In this document: piece by piece, positions 8,699 to 17,299 of the stretch
Numbering within the stretch: position 1 is the first letter of the stretch
Layout: the number at the start of each line of letters is the position of its first letter
Source of the DNA: Halalkalibacter wakoensis JCM 9140
Lineage (GTDB): Bacteria; Bacillota; Bacilli; Bacillales; Bacillaceae_D
Assembly (NCBI RefSeq): GCF_000513095.1
Contig: NZ_BAUT01000038.1
Location: forward strand, 1 to 38,578
DNA length: 38,578 bases
Reading direction: 5' to 3'
Position numbers and translations under genes: made by a program
Notes under the pieces: generated by a model
Told to the model about the DNA's origin: nothing
The model's input: only the letters and a program-made list of their open reading frames with translations
Databases searched by the model: none

Positions 8699-11524
8699 TT
8701 ATTCAAATCTTACATTATCAACAAAAACTCTACCAGCAAAATCACTGTCTTCATCAGCAAAGATTAGTAATAAGTTACGAAGCTCTGTATCGTCTGTAAT
8801 AGCCTCAATGTCTCTAATGTTAATTTTTACTTCATAATGATACAACTCATCAGAAGTTACAGTTGCAGAATCAAGCTCTGTTAAATCAATTTCAAATGTA
8901 GTTGGAACTTCTTGCCAATACCCGTTTGCAGGTGGTTGGAAAACGGCGTTAATTGATATAGCACCTTCAGAAGCACGAACTGCATCGATGTAAAAGTCAA
9001 AACTAATATAGTCGCTTGTGCCACGAACTAGTTCGTCTTTCCAGAAGTCTAGACGAGGAGCAGTAGCCCAACCATCACTTGGTTTTACTTCAGGATACGC
9101 ATATTCCCATGAAAGAGCGTTAGATCCATTAGCTTCTTCAATTGTAAGAGCTGTCTTAACTCCTGATTCTGTATGCCAATCCCAGCCTTGGCGAGTTCCA
9201 TCTTCAAAAGTAGAAGGAAGTGTTGCTGTTCCTTTTTCATCGTGAATAACTTCAATTTCAATCTCAGTACCAGAAACCGTGATATTATCTAAAGAAATAA
9301 CATCTGCATCTTCAGTACCTACAAATAGAATGATATTGCTCATTGTATTGTCTTCAGGACTAGTTGCAATGGTTTCAAGTGAAGGTGAATCTTCAGAAGT
9401 AATAGTTACGAGAGCTTTGTATCCATCTCCGAAAGATTCGAAATCGTCTTCAGTTACTTTAATTGCTCTAGTCGGGTTAGCCCAGCCAGCAGCAGGTCCT
9501 TGTGGAATAGCAGCAATTGAAACTGTTGTCGGTTCTTCAACGATAACATCAATTGTAAGCTCTGTAGCACCTAAAATATCTACATTTTCACTCCAGCCAT
9601 CAGCTGACAGGCGTACATTATCCCAGTAGTTTCCTTCAGAAATATCATTACTTACATTTAATCCTTCAATTTGTAATGCATCATTATTATTACTTAAAGT
9701 AATGCTTTCTTTGTTAGGGCTGTCTCCATTAACTTGGAATCCTTGTGTTGTTCCATCGTTAAAATCCCAAACAAGCTTTGTGAATTTTGTGCGGTCGATA
9801 GGTGTATACTCAATTCCTTTAATACGAGCACGAACATATTCACCAGATAAACTTAGTTCCTCGGGTGCCCATACTTGATTAGCACCTGGATCAAGATCTG
9901 TAGCATCTGTTCTACCAAGCTCAAAAGGTGTAAATGCTCCAGAAATCTCATTTTTGTTCGTTAACGACCAGTTTGCCCAGCTAATGTTATGTTTGTTTAA
10001 GAAATTAAGCCAAACATCAGCTTCATCAAAATAAGGTCCTCCATCTCCATTCGCTTGACTCGTACCCCACTCTGTCGCAAACACAGCAACGCCATTGTCT
10101 AGAGCATAACGAACGTTAGCCATAACATTAGAACGTTCAGAGCTTGGTGTTCCTTCAGGGTAACCAATGTGAGAAGCGCCATGTGAGCCTGTGTAGAAGT
10201 GAACAGAATACATGATATTTTCTGCATCAATTGGGTTGTCAGCTGATAAGTCAGGACGTTGGCTCCAGTTAGGATTTCCAACTAAAATCATGTTGTCACC
10301 TTTTTCACGCAACATTTCAACGATTGGCTCTGCATATTCTTTTACAGCTTCCCAACCTTTTTCATCATTTGTTAATCCAGGTCCACCGTTATTATTTGGA
10401 CTTGGTTCGTTTGCTAGTTCCCAAATGATATAATGGTTTTTCGGATGATCTTTGTAATGATCAGCAATTTCTTCGAAGAAATCATAAGCACCTGAGTATA
10501 CATCCGCTCTAGGATCACCAGGAGCATGTACATGCCAGTCAACAATTACATACATATCGTGCTCAAACGCTAATTCAATTCCTTCATAAACTAAATCTTT
10601 TACTTCAGGGTTTGTTGCATATCCATTTTCGCCAATGTACATAGCGAGACGAATCATGTTAGATCCCCAATCATTCGATAGTGCTACGAAAGCGTTTTCG
10701 TTTACGATTTCACCGAACCATTGTAGGCCATGTGTACTCATTCCACGTAATTGAACGGGAGTACCATCTTCACCAGCTAGTGTTAATTGTCCGTTTAGTT
10801 CTACTAACTGAAGCGCACCAGCTTCTGAAGGGCTTTTAACAGCTTCTGTATGGTATAAATAATCATGACTAGCTACTTTCCAAAGTAAAGTAGAGATAAC
10901 TTTAGCAGACTGTTCTCTAGTAGAGTTTCTTTTTGGTTGAAAATATCCATCTGTATTTCCTTCCATTAGCTCTAATACGTATGCTTTTTGAACAGCATCT
11001 TGAGCAAAGGTTGAAATAGAAGAAGAGTCATTATATTCTCTTTGCTCTTCTGGTAAAGATAGCTCATTTTCTAAGTATTCATAAGCACGTACGGCCATAG
11101 CAGCCATTTGTTCACGAGTAATGTTTTCATTTGGTGCAAATTCACCGTTTGTTTTCCCAGTTACAATTCCAGCTTCATATGCAGCTTGAATTTCTTTGTA
11201 AGCCCAGTTTTTACGATCTTTAAAAGGGTAATCTTTAGAAGATGCTTCTAGTCCAAGACCACGGGTAAGCATCACTGTAAATTGTGCACGAGTAACGGAA
11301 TCTGTTGGAGAGAACGTTGTTGCAGATGTTCCTGTAATAACTTCTTGCTCATATAAATCCTTTATATATGGAAAAGACCAAGAAGTTTTTTTAACATCAG
11401 AAAAAGGAAATGCATTAGACTTAGACTCATTTGTGTTTGCTGAAGCCATAGGAACAAATAGTGACATAATGAGTGTGATGATTAAAAGCAAAGATAAAGA
11501 TTGTTTAATTTGCTTTATTTTCAT
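8699..11524 (-). CDS. S-layer-anchored alkaline endo-1,4-beta-glucanase (GH5, CBM17/CBM28)
   Basis: This secreted cellulase cuts internal beta-1,4 bonds of cellulose or CMC. The 941 aa comprise a signal peptide 1-29 (MKIKQIKQSL...PMASA), three SLH repeats (about 38-215) that bind the wall polymer, the GH5 catalytic domain (about 235-560), and two C-terminal beta-sandwich modules (about 580-755 and 765-941) consistent with CBM17 and CBM28. Acid/base E373 lies in WELANEP and nucleophile E485 in FATEWGTS; HVHAPGDPRAD and HFYTGSH are family motifs. Length and both residue numbers agree with what I recall of cellulase K from Bacillus sp. KSM-635. The start is set at 11524 by GGGAGG; upstream in-frame TTG codons lack a site. 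Two cre boxes imply CcpA repression by good carbon sources. Confidence 0.96.
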   Translation of the reverse strand: MKIKQIKQSLSLLLIITLIMSLFVPMASANTNESKSNAFPFSDVKKTSWSFPYIKDLYEQEVITGTSATTFSPTDSVTRAQFTVMLTRGLGLEASSKDYPFKDRKNWAYKEIQAAYEAGIVTGKTNGEFAPNENITREQMAAMAVRAYEYLENELSLPEEQREYNDSSSISTFAQDAVQKAYVLELMEGNTDGYFQPKRNSTREQSAKVISTLLWKVASHDYLYHTEAVKSPSEAGALQLVELNGQLTLAGEDGTPVQLRGMSTHGLQWFGEIVNENAFVALSNDWGSNMIRLAMYIGENGYATNPEVKDLVYEGIELAFEHDMYVIVDWHVHAPGDPRADVYSGAYDFFEEIADHYKDHPKNHYIIWELANEPSPNNNGGPGLTNDEKGWEAVKEYAEPIVEMLREKGDNMILVGNPNWSQRPDLSADNPIDAENIMYSVHFYTGSHGASHIGYPEGTPSSERSNVMANVRYALDNGVAVFATEWGTSQANGDGGPYFDEADVWLNFLNKHNISWANWSLTNKNEISGAFTPFELGRTDATDLDPGANQVWAPEELSLSGEYVRARIKGIEYTPIDRTKFTKLVWDFNDGTTQGFQVNGDSPNKESITLSNNNDALQIEGLNVSNDISEGNYWDNVRLSADGWSENVDILGATELTIDVIVEEPTTVSIAAIPQGPAAGWANPTRAIKVTEDDFESFGDGYKALVTITSEDSPSLETIATSPEDNTMSNIILFVGTEDADVISLDNITVSGTEIEIEVIHDEKGTATLPSTFEDGTRQGWDWHTESGVKTALTIEEANGSNALSWEYAYPEVKPSDGWATAPRLDFWKDELVRGTSDYISFDFYIDAVRASEGAISINAVFQPPANGYWQEVPTTFEIDLTELDSATVTSDELYHYEVKINIRDIEAITDDTELRNLLLIFADEDSDFAGRVFVDNVRFE

Positions 11525-11549
11525 AATAACCTCCCAGAAATGTATTAAT

Positions 11550-11563
11550 AGTAAACGCTTACA
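11550..11563 (-). promoter_or_regulatory. cre box (CcpA site) 1 in the cellulase leader
   Basis: On the minus strand, TGTAAGCGTTTACT matches TGWAAGCGTTWWCA at 13 of 14. It lies 26 bp before the start codon and downstream of the promoter, a position suited to roadblock repression. Confidence 0.8.
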
Positions 11564-11588
11564 ATAAACAAACAACAAAAACTAAAAA

Positions 11589-11601
11589 CTCTCCTCCTTC
11601 C
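11589..11601 (-). promoter_or_regulatory. SD-like leader sequence without a start codon (possible mRNA stabiliser)
   Basis: On the minus strand, GGAAGGAGGAGAG contains a perfect AAGGAGG (11593-11599) about 70 nt before the cellulase ATG, with no start codon at the right distance. The true ribosome site is a separate GGGAGG next to the ATG. The position near the predicted 5' end resembles the STAB-SD that stabilises cry3A mRNA. Confidence 0.45.
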
Positions 11602-11610
11602 TCTATTTTT

Positions 11611-11624
11611 CGAAACCGCTTTCG
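11611..11624 (-). promoter_or_regulatory. cre-like box 2 at the cellulase promoter
   Basis: On the minus strand, CGAAAGCGGTTTCG matches the cre consensus at 11 of 14 and is nearly palindromic. It starts 5 bp after the -10, over the likely transcription start. Confidence 0.55.
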
Positions 11625-11629
11625 TATAT

Positions 11630-11658
11630 ATAATATAATATTTGTTAATTTACGTCTA
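11630..11658 (-). promoter_or_regulatory. Probable sigma-A promoter of the cellulase gene
   Basis: On the minus strand: -35 TAGACG (11653-11658), 17 bp spacer, -10 TATTAT (11630-11635). This gives a leader of about 100 nt. The remaining 11659-11751 is AT-rich with nothing further recognised. Confidence 0.5.
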
Positions 11659-11751
11659 CATATAAATGAATTTTTTTACTGATTTTTTTATGCAATAAAT
11701 AGAAAAATGGTTATAAGCATTGTTAAAATAGGTTTATTTACCATTTTTTTG

Positions 11752-11782
11752 ATTAATAAAAACCCACAAATTTATGTGGGTT
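11752..11782 (-). terminator. Terminator of the frameshifted oxidoreductase gene
   Basis: On the minus strand, AACCCACA / TGTGGGTT (8 bp), loop TAAATT, followed by TTTTTATT. Confidence 0.8.
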
Positions 11783-11824
11783 CAATTCATATTTTTGGTT
11801 AAGCCCTTTCGCTATTATGTTCAT

Positions 11825-13242
11825 TTAGACGTTTAAAGGCCAGTTTCCGACAAACTCCTTCTCATCATACTCAAAGAAGTCCTTTAGAATCTCGTCTCGA
11901 TCATCTTGGAATAACTGATCGGCAATGGCAGTGACAAGTCTTGGGACCCCGTACTTCATTCCAGAAAGAGCAGAAGCGGAAATGCCACAGCTAATCAGTG
12001 CCGAATAATTAAATGCAAACAGTCCATGTAATGGTGCACTTCCGTTTTCATCACGACTCATGAAGGCAAATCCAGAAGTTAAGTATGGATGTGCATCAAG
12101 AACAGGATTCGCTACTTCCTCAGGTGCCTCGTATTCATCTCCCCAACGAGCAATGTGTTGTTCAACAAGCTGCAATTCAGGTCTTAAAGCAGGATCGGTC
12201 AGAAGTCCTGTACTAATGATCAAAAAGTCAAAAGCAAACGTTCCTTTTGGTGTTGTCACAATGGCTTTGCCGTTCTCTTCCTTTACATCTAACCAAGGCG
12301 AACCTAAATGAAGATGAAAACCATCCCACGAAGAGGCCCGTTCAAATGTATCATTTGTTGGAGGTTGATTGTGTTTAAAGAAATGAGCAATGGCCGCATA
12401 TTTATCTTCATCTGATAGTGCCGGGAAACGTTCTATTAACCCTGAAGCCTCCATTTGACGAATAGGATTAATCCGTGGCATTTCCTTGCGACGAACAAAC
12501 ACATGTGCTTCGCCCACACCTTCTGTTAAAGCAAAGTTGGCGTTGTCAAATGCTGAAGCACCACCGCCTAAAATCGCTACTTTTTTTCCTTTTAAAGTTT
12601 CAAAATCAATGGTTTCAGATGTGTGAGCATAAAGAGTTTTGGGGATATGGTCAGCAATCATTGGTGGAACATGCCATTCTCCACCACCTTGTATCCCAGT
12701 TGCCAAAATCACTTTACGTGCAAGGATGCTTTTGGATGGTGCACCATTCCCACCAAGATGAAGACGATGAATCCCTCTATCAATCGGTTCAACTAAATTC
12801 AATTGCACTTCATTTAGAACCGGTAGTTTTAAGACATGGCGGTACCAACGGAGATAATTCATCCAATCGCCTTTAGGAATTTTATCAATTTGCTCCCAGC
12901 CTTCTGGTCCAAATTGTGCTTCCCACCAAGAACGGAACGTGAGCGAAGGGATGCCAAGATCAACGGAAGTTAAATGCTTTGGTGTTCGCAATGTGACCAT
13001 ACGTGCATAGGTTTCCCATGGGCCTTCTAGCCTTCTTTGTTTTCATCAATGACGAGAATATTTGAGACGCGCTCACGTAATAGACCAAATGCCGTACTTA
13101 GCCCGCTTTGGCCACCACCTACAATTACAGCATCATACACATGTCCTTCTGGATGTTTGGTCACTCGAACCCAGTCTGGACCTCCAAAAGCGAGGTAAGA
13201 AAGGTCTTGTTCTACTCGTTTATTCAATGCCTCTAAGCTCAT
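11825..13242 (-). pseudogene. FAD/NAD(P)-binding oxidoreductase (flavin monooxygenase-like), frameshifted
   Basis: One gene is read as two pieces. Piece 1 (13242-13027, 71 aa) has the N-terminus and FAD fold VIVGGGQSGLSTAFG and stops right after ENKEG. Piece 2 (open from about 13000 to 11825) continues with MVTLRTPKHLTSVDLGIPSLTF and the NADPH fold VAILGGGASAFDNAN. Between them the other frame encodes EGPWETYAR, which homologues of this family carry at this place. Restoring one T in the codon TTA near 13028 joins both into about 472 aa. A good ribosome site (AAAGGAATG) precedes the ATG at 13242. The coding sequence is otherwise clean, so sequencing error or recent loss are both possible. The substrate is unknown. 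Confidence 0.85.
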
Positions 13243-13579
13243 TGTCTCTCATTCCTTTCGATCATGACTGCCTATTTTTCTTGTTGGTTTTTTTTTCTAC
13301 ATACGTAAGGTCGATTCTCTATATATCTATCATATCATTTTCTGTTTCTATTTCATTGTTGATCATATATAAAAAAAGTGAGTTTGATTGTATGAAGTAA
13401 CTATAATTATGATCGTTAATCATGTAAGAACTCGCTAAACAATTTGTTCCTGTTGATTTATATCTTTCTATACTTGTTCGCTATGTATGTCAGAAGATTA
13501 GACATAGTTTTTTATGCATCCTTACTAAGGGATGAAAAAGGTTTGAATTAAGAAGGGGATTATTCATTTTTTGTATATC
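13243..13579. other. Gene-free AT-rich stretch, 337 bp
   Basis: It lies between the 5' end of the broken oxidoreductase gene and the 3' end of the GFWRNH protein gene. It must hold the oxidoreductase promoter, but I could not pick a clear -35/-10 pair. No ORF with a ribosome site is visible. Confidence 0.35.
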
Positions 13580-13617
13580 AAAAAGGTGACTACTTCGGAT
13601 AAGATAGTCACCTTTTT
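13580..13617. terminator. Strong hairpin terminator for the GFWRNH protein gene
   Basis: Stem AAAAAGGTGACTA / TAGTCACCTTTTT with a 12 nt loop containing CTTCGG. It has T-runs on both strands, so it can act both ways. It lies just after the minus-strand stop at 13623. Confidence 0.9.
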
Positions 13618-13622
13618 TTATT

Positions 13623-13982
13623 TTATAGTGGACAAAAAAGAGTGTTATAATGTTCCAATTGATCTTTCGTCTCTTCATACTCACCTGAATCATAAGCATC
13701 CTGAAACAGAGAGATGACTTGATTTTCACTAATGGAAAATTGAATTGAAGGATGAGCTGCGTTTAAAAGAGCAGCCGTTGCTTGTCGAGCTAACTGTCTA
13801 AGCTGTGGAGAAATGGTTGGTGGTCCACCACCTGGTTGTAAAGCTTCGAGCAAGGACACTTCATTAGTAAATACGTTTCTCTCAAATACATCATTAAATA
13901 AGTCATCAATACTATATGCGTTTGGCCAATCTTCCTCGTGATTTCTCCAAAATCCTGCTGAACAACCTTCACGAATTCCCAT
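13623..13982 (-). CDS. Small GFWRNH-motif protein, unknown function
   Basis: 119 aa. Motif GCSAGFWRNHEEDWP (about 6-20) is followed by DLFNDVFERN, LLEALQPGGG, LARQATAALLNAAHPS, VISLFQDAYDSGEYE and a C-terminal CPL. This order matches a widespread but uncharacterised group of bacterial proteins that begin GCTPGYWKNH or GCTPGYWKQ; many members I recall are exported. Here there is no signal peptide, lipobox or membrane segment. Two cysteines, C7 and C117 near the ends, could pair. The ATG at 13982 is fixed by AAGGAGG with a 7 bp gap; an in-frame GTG at 13988 is too close. It is divergent from a YheC/YheD-like spore ATP-grasp gene with only 98 bp between, so a sporulation link is possible but unproven. 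Confidence 0.8.
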   Translation of the reverse strand: MGIREGCSAGFWRNHEEDWPNAYSIDDLFNDVFERNVFTNEVSLLEALQPGGGPPTISPQLRQLARQATAALLNAAHPSIQFSISENQVISLFQDAYDSGEYEETKDQLEHYNTLFCPL

Positions 13983-13986
13983 ATAC

Positions 13987-14014
13987 ACACCTCCTTATCA
14001 TGTTCCATATACTA
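13987..14014 (+). promoter_or_regulatory. Possible sigma-K-type promoter before the ATP-grasp gene
   Basis: CATATACTA (14006-14014) fits the sigma-K -10 form CATANNNTA, with AC at 13987-13988 and a 17 bp spacer. The consensus is short and chance matches are common in AT-rich DNA; the spore-coat family downstream is the main reason to note it. Confidence 0.25.
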
Positions 14015-14080
14015 TATTCAGTCAGCTCATCTCGTGTTTGTATGATTATCTACTAGTTCTTTGGAAATGGGTAAGTAGGG

Positions 14081-14809
14081 GTGGGGAAATTGAGTGTATC
14101 AGCAGGGAAATGGACGAAGTATCAACTGATGAAAAAAGATAAATGTCTCCATAAACATTTGCCAGAGACATTACTTTTTAACAATAAAAACTATAAATTT
14201 TTTGAACGTCATTTTACGGAGTTTATTTTTAAACCATGTATGGGGAGACAAGGGAAAGGTGTCCTTTTTTTATCTCAAACAAACGATGATATGGTGATTC
14301 ATGAAGAAACGAAAACTATTTCTCTTCTAAAAGAAGAGGTTTATCAATGGCTACTAAAAAGACAAAAGTATTATGGGCCACATATTTTACAAGAACGGAT
14401 TCCGTTGGCGCTTATGGAAGGGAGTATTTTTGATCTTCGTGTAATGGTTCAACGAAAATCTTCTTTCTCGCACTGGAATGTGACAGGGATGTTAGCAAGA
14501 GTTGGTGCAAAGTCTTTTATGATTACGAATACCCCCAAAGAGCTTCTACCTGCAGAAGCGGCAATTAAAAAATCAACTATTTCAGGAAACACTACGCAAA
14601 TTATAAAAAAAATAGAAGAGGTAGCGTTGCAATCAGTAAAACAATTAGAAGGTGCATATTCTGAACGGAATATGATGGGAATTGACATAGGTATTGATCA
14701 AAAAGGCGGAGTTTGGATCATAGAGGCCAATTTATTACCTAGTGTAGCTCTTTTTAATAAATTGGATGACAAATCAATGTACAACAAAATCATTTCATAC
14801 AAAACATAA
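14081..14809 (+). CDS. YheC/YheD-like ATP-grasp, endospore coat-associated family
   Basis: About 242 aa with the parts of an ATP-grasp ligase in order: FIFKPCMGRQGKGVLFLS (lysine and glycine loop, about 49-66), ILQERIPLAL, SIFDLRVMVQR (about 116-126), MMGIDIGIDQKGGVWIIEAN and LLPS (about 203-226), where D and E/N bind Mg-ATP. The GxGIDIGID...W(L/I)IE(A/V)N...PS block is characteristic of YheC/YheD proteins of the Bacillus spore coat. The acceptor substrate of this family is not known to me. The start is uncertain: GTG 14081 or TTG 14090, both near a weak GGGGTGGGG site. The N-terminus is shorter than full YheC/YheD (usually well over 300 aa), so this is a short form lacking the N-terminal domain. 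Confidence 0.82.
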   Translation: MGKLSVSAGKWTKYQLMKKDKCLHKHLPETLLFNNKNYKFFERHFTEFIFKPCMGRQGKGVLFLSQTNDDMVIHEETKTISLLKEEVYQWLLKRQKYYGPHILQERIPLALMEGSIFDLRVMVQRKSSFSHWNVTGMLARVGAKSFMITNTPKELLPAEAAIKKSTISGNTTQIIKKIEEVALQSVKQLEGAYSERNMMGIDIGIDQKGGVWIIEANLLPSVALFNKLDDKSMYNKIISYKT

Positions 14810-14810
14810 A

Positions 14811-14860
14811 CAGCATGAGGAGCTTAAAAATTTCTTTGTAACATTCTAGCTCCTATGCTG
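14811..14860. terminator. Long hairpin between convergent genes
   Basis: CAGCAT-G-AGGAGCT pairs with AGCTCCT-ATGCTG (13 bp with one bulge) around a 22 nt loop. T-rich tails follow on both strands (CTCTTGTTTTATT; TTTATGTTTTG). Probable bidirectional terminator. Confidence 0.75.
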
Positions 14861-14868
14861 CTCTTGTT

Positions 14869-15938
14869 TTATTCTTCAATTTTGACGCTTATTTGATCAA
14901 TCGCATGATAGCCATATCCTTTTTGATTCCAAAAGGGGGTAGAAGGCTGGGTTCGGCCTGCTGTGTCTGTGGCTTTTGATAAAATGGTGAATTCGCCAGG
15001 TTGAGTAACTGTCCATTGAAAGGACCATTGAACCCATCCGTTTTTATCGGTATTTAGTTGTGGTGCAGCTTCCATCCAAGATTGGCCATGATCTACACTG
15101 ATTTCAACTTTTTCGATTGTTCCGTTTCCTGTCCAAGCAATCCCTTTAATTAGATGTGTACCTGTACGTAACACATCCATATCGAGTGGCTTTTGTATGG
15201 TAGAGTTGACGTTCATCGTTGTAACGGGAAATGCATCTTCCTCGTTTTGTTTATGAGGGTAATACATGTAATCAACAGATTGATAAGGCCCTTTAAACGT
15301 AGAATCAATTAAACTAATTTGCTTAATCCATTTTACAGAGGCCATTCCGTACCAATTCGGAACAATGAGCCGTAAAGGAAAGCCGTGTTGAAATGGAATG
15401 GGCTCATGGTTACATTCATAGGCAATGAGTGTGTCTGGATGTAAGGCTTTATCGATTGGCAAGCTTCTTGCAAAAGGGTACTCACTTGTCATATCGGTTC
15501 GCTTTCCTTTATCATATCCTTCCACTAACACTTCTTTTGCATCAGGATGAACGCCTGTCGCTTGTAGCAATGTTTTTAAGGGAACTCCCGTCCAGACACT
15601 TTGACTAATGCTCCTTTGCCCCATTGTTCGCCAAATGTAAGAGGCTTGAACAGACTTCGTTTATTGCCTGCACACTCCATGACAACCTTTGTTGTAATAG
15701 AAGGGAACTTCGCAATTTCTTCAAGAGAAAAAACTTTTGGTGTTGTGACCATTCCGTTTATAGGTAGCCAATAATTTGAGTAAGTAAGAGTTGGATAAGA
15801 AAAGTGATTTCGTTTATAAAAAAGGCGAGAGGATATCAAGTCATGATCAATAAAAGAGATCGGTGTTTCTTTGTTTTCAGGATGAAGTTGATGAGTTGTC
15901 AGCGTTGGTTTATTTAGCGGATTTTGAGGATTTGACAT
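14869..15938 (-). pseudogene. Molybdopterin-dependent oxidoreductase (YuiH/sulfite-oxidase-like), frameshifted
   Basis: Two overlapping pieces form one gene. Piece 1 (15938 down to 15576) begins after AGGAGGGA with MSNPQNPLNKP and carries VVMECAGNKRSLF, whose cysteine is the expected molybdenum ligand. Piece 2 (to 14869) continues with SISQSVWTGVPLKTLL, the substrate-pocket regions EYPFARSLP and YECNHEPIPFQHGFPLRLIVP, and the C-terminal Ig-like dimerisation domain (EKVEISVDHGQSWMEA). The junction GEQWGKGA/ISQSVWTG is restored by one extra A near 15608 (GCA ATT read as GCATT). The full protein would be about 356 aa. No signal peptide is seen. It needs molybdenum cofactor, which fits the modABC genes 6 kb away. 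Confidence 0.88.
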
Positions 15939-16195
15939 AGGTCCCTCCTAATCAAAAAAGTTCATATCCCATACATATGCACGTGTGAAAGAATATTTGT
16001 AGAAATTTTTCTTAAAGGGTAGAAAAGGGTTACTTTGTACGAAAATTTCATACCATTTTCCGAAGAAAAAAAAACATGGTAAAATAAACGACAGTACTTC
16101 TTTTACCTTCCGTTTCTGGGAAAGCTAGAATCATACAGTTATTTGATGAACGGGTAAATAAGGTTGAATTTAACGTATTGAAAAGAGGGTAACAA

Positions 16196-17257
16196 ATGAA
16201 TAAAACATCCATTTATGGATTTACTTTTGAAAAACTATCGGCCTGGCTCTTAGAACATGGGCATAAAAAGGGTCGTGCCACTCAAGTGTGGGAGTGGTTA
16301 TATAAAAAACGGGTCACATCTTTTTCTGACATGGTAGATGTGAATAAGGATCTCATTCAACTATTAGAGGAGAACTTCGTCATTCAAACGCTCACAGAGC
16401 ACACGAAACAAGAATCGGCAGACGGAACGGTTAAGTTTTTGTTTACGTTACAAGATGGGAACTTAATTGAAACGGTGTTAATGAACCATAAATATGGTTT
16501 ATCTGTTTGTGTTACGACTCAGGTAGGATGTAACATCGGTTGTAGTTTTTGTGCGAGTGGATTATTGAAAAAGGATCGTGATTTATCAAGCGGTGAAATT
16601 GTTGAACAAATTATGAAAGTGCAAATGCATCTTGATCAAGTTGGCAAAGGTGAACGTGTTAGTCATATTGTTATTATGGGAATTGGTGAACCGTTTGATA
16701 ACTTTGAGAATATGGTCGACTTTTTAGAAGTCGTAAAAGACCAAAAAGGACTTGAAATTGGACCTAGACATATTACCGTTTCAACAAGTGGGTTGGCCAA
16801 TAAAATTTATGAGTTTGCTGATTTAAAGCTTCAGGTCAACTTAGCGATTTCGTTGCATGCTCCGAATAATGAATTGCGTACAAAAATCATGAAAATTAAC
16901 CGTGCTATTCCTCTTGAAAAGTTAATGCCAGCGATTGATTACTATATCGAAAAATCAAATCGTCGGATTACGATTGAATACATCTTATTGAAAGATGTTA
17001 ATGATCAAAAAGAGCATGCCACTGAGTTAGCACAACTATTAGGAGACCGTCGTGCTTATGTGAATTTAATTCCATACAATCCAGTTGATGAGCATAGTCA
17101 ATATCAACGAAGTGATGAGCAAGATGTATTAGCGTTTTATGATACGTTGAAAAAGAACGGAATTACATGCGGCATTCGGATCGAACATGGAACAGACATT
17201 GATGCTGCCTGTGGTCAATTACGTAGCAAGCAGATGAAAGAGCCTCAAGGTAAATAA
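16196..17257 (+). CDS. rlmN: RlmN-family radical SAM rRNA methyltransferase
   Basis: The family adds a methyl group to C2 of A2503 in 23S rRNA (and of tRNA A37) using two SAM. The radical-SAM motif CNIGCSFC gives C112, C116 and C119; the methyl-carrying C-terminal cysteine is C339 in [10 protein letters not shown], and [19 protein letters not shown] and AISLHAPN are present. 353 aa is normal. [12 protein letters not shown] groups it with RlmN rather than with the resistance enzyme Cfr, which carries LSPRRLSISTIG. It differs clearly from what I recall of B. subtilis YloN (for example [12 protein letters not shown] against CASTLGGLKRNL), so it may be a second RlmN paralogue. Ribosome site AGAGGG. 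Monocistronic with terminator. Confidence 0.88.
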   Translation: MNKTSIYGFTFEKLSAWLLEHGHKKGRATQVWEWLYKKRVTSFSDMVDVNKDLIQLLEENFVIQTLTEHTKQESADGTVKFLFTLQDGNLIETVLMNHKYGLSVCVTTQVGCNIGCSFCASGLLKKDRDLSSGEIVEQIMKVQMHLDQVGKGERVSHIVIMGIGEPFDNFENMVDFLEVVKDQKGLEIGPRHITVSTSGLANKIYEFADLKLQVNLAISLHAPNNELRTKIMKINRAIPLEKLMPAIDYYIEKSNRRITIEYILLKDVNDQKEHATELAQLLGDRRAYVNLIPYNPVDEHSQYQRSDEQDVLAFYDTLKKNGITCGIRIEHGTDIDAACGQLRSKQMKEPQGK

Positions 17258-17265
17258 GGTGAATG

Positions 17266-17299
17266 AGCACGATGGATCTTAGGTCCGTTGTGCTTTTTT
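17266..17299 (+). terminator. Terminator of rlmN
   Basis: An 11 bp stem AGCACGATGGA / TCCGTTGTGCT with two G-U pairs, then TTTTTT. Confidence 0.85.

Noticed and set aside
11525-11578. N-terminal extension of the cellulase from TTG 11578
   Set aside because: No properly spaced ribosome site, it would disrupt the signal peptide, and the ATG at 11524 has GGGAGG and gives the expected 941 residues.
12475-12876. 133-codon open frame on the plus strand opposite the frameshifted oxidoreductase
   Set aside because: No ribosome site, unusual composition and fully antisense to a coding region with recognised domains; a codon-bias shadow.
15975-15990. CACGTG upstream of the YuiH-like gene as another parS
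   Set aside because: The flanks (ATGCACGTGTGAAAG) do not form the GTTTCAC/GTGAAAC arms.
16196-17257. Cfr-type antibiotic-resistance methylase
   Set aside because: The ITVSTSG and GEPFDN segments are of RlmN type; Cfr-specific sequences such as LSISTIG are absent.
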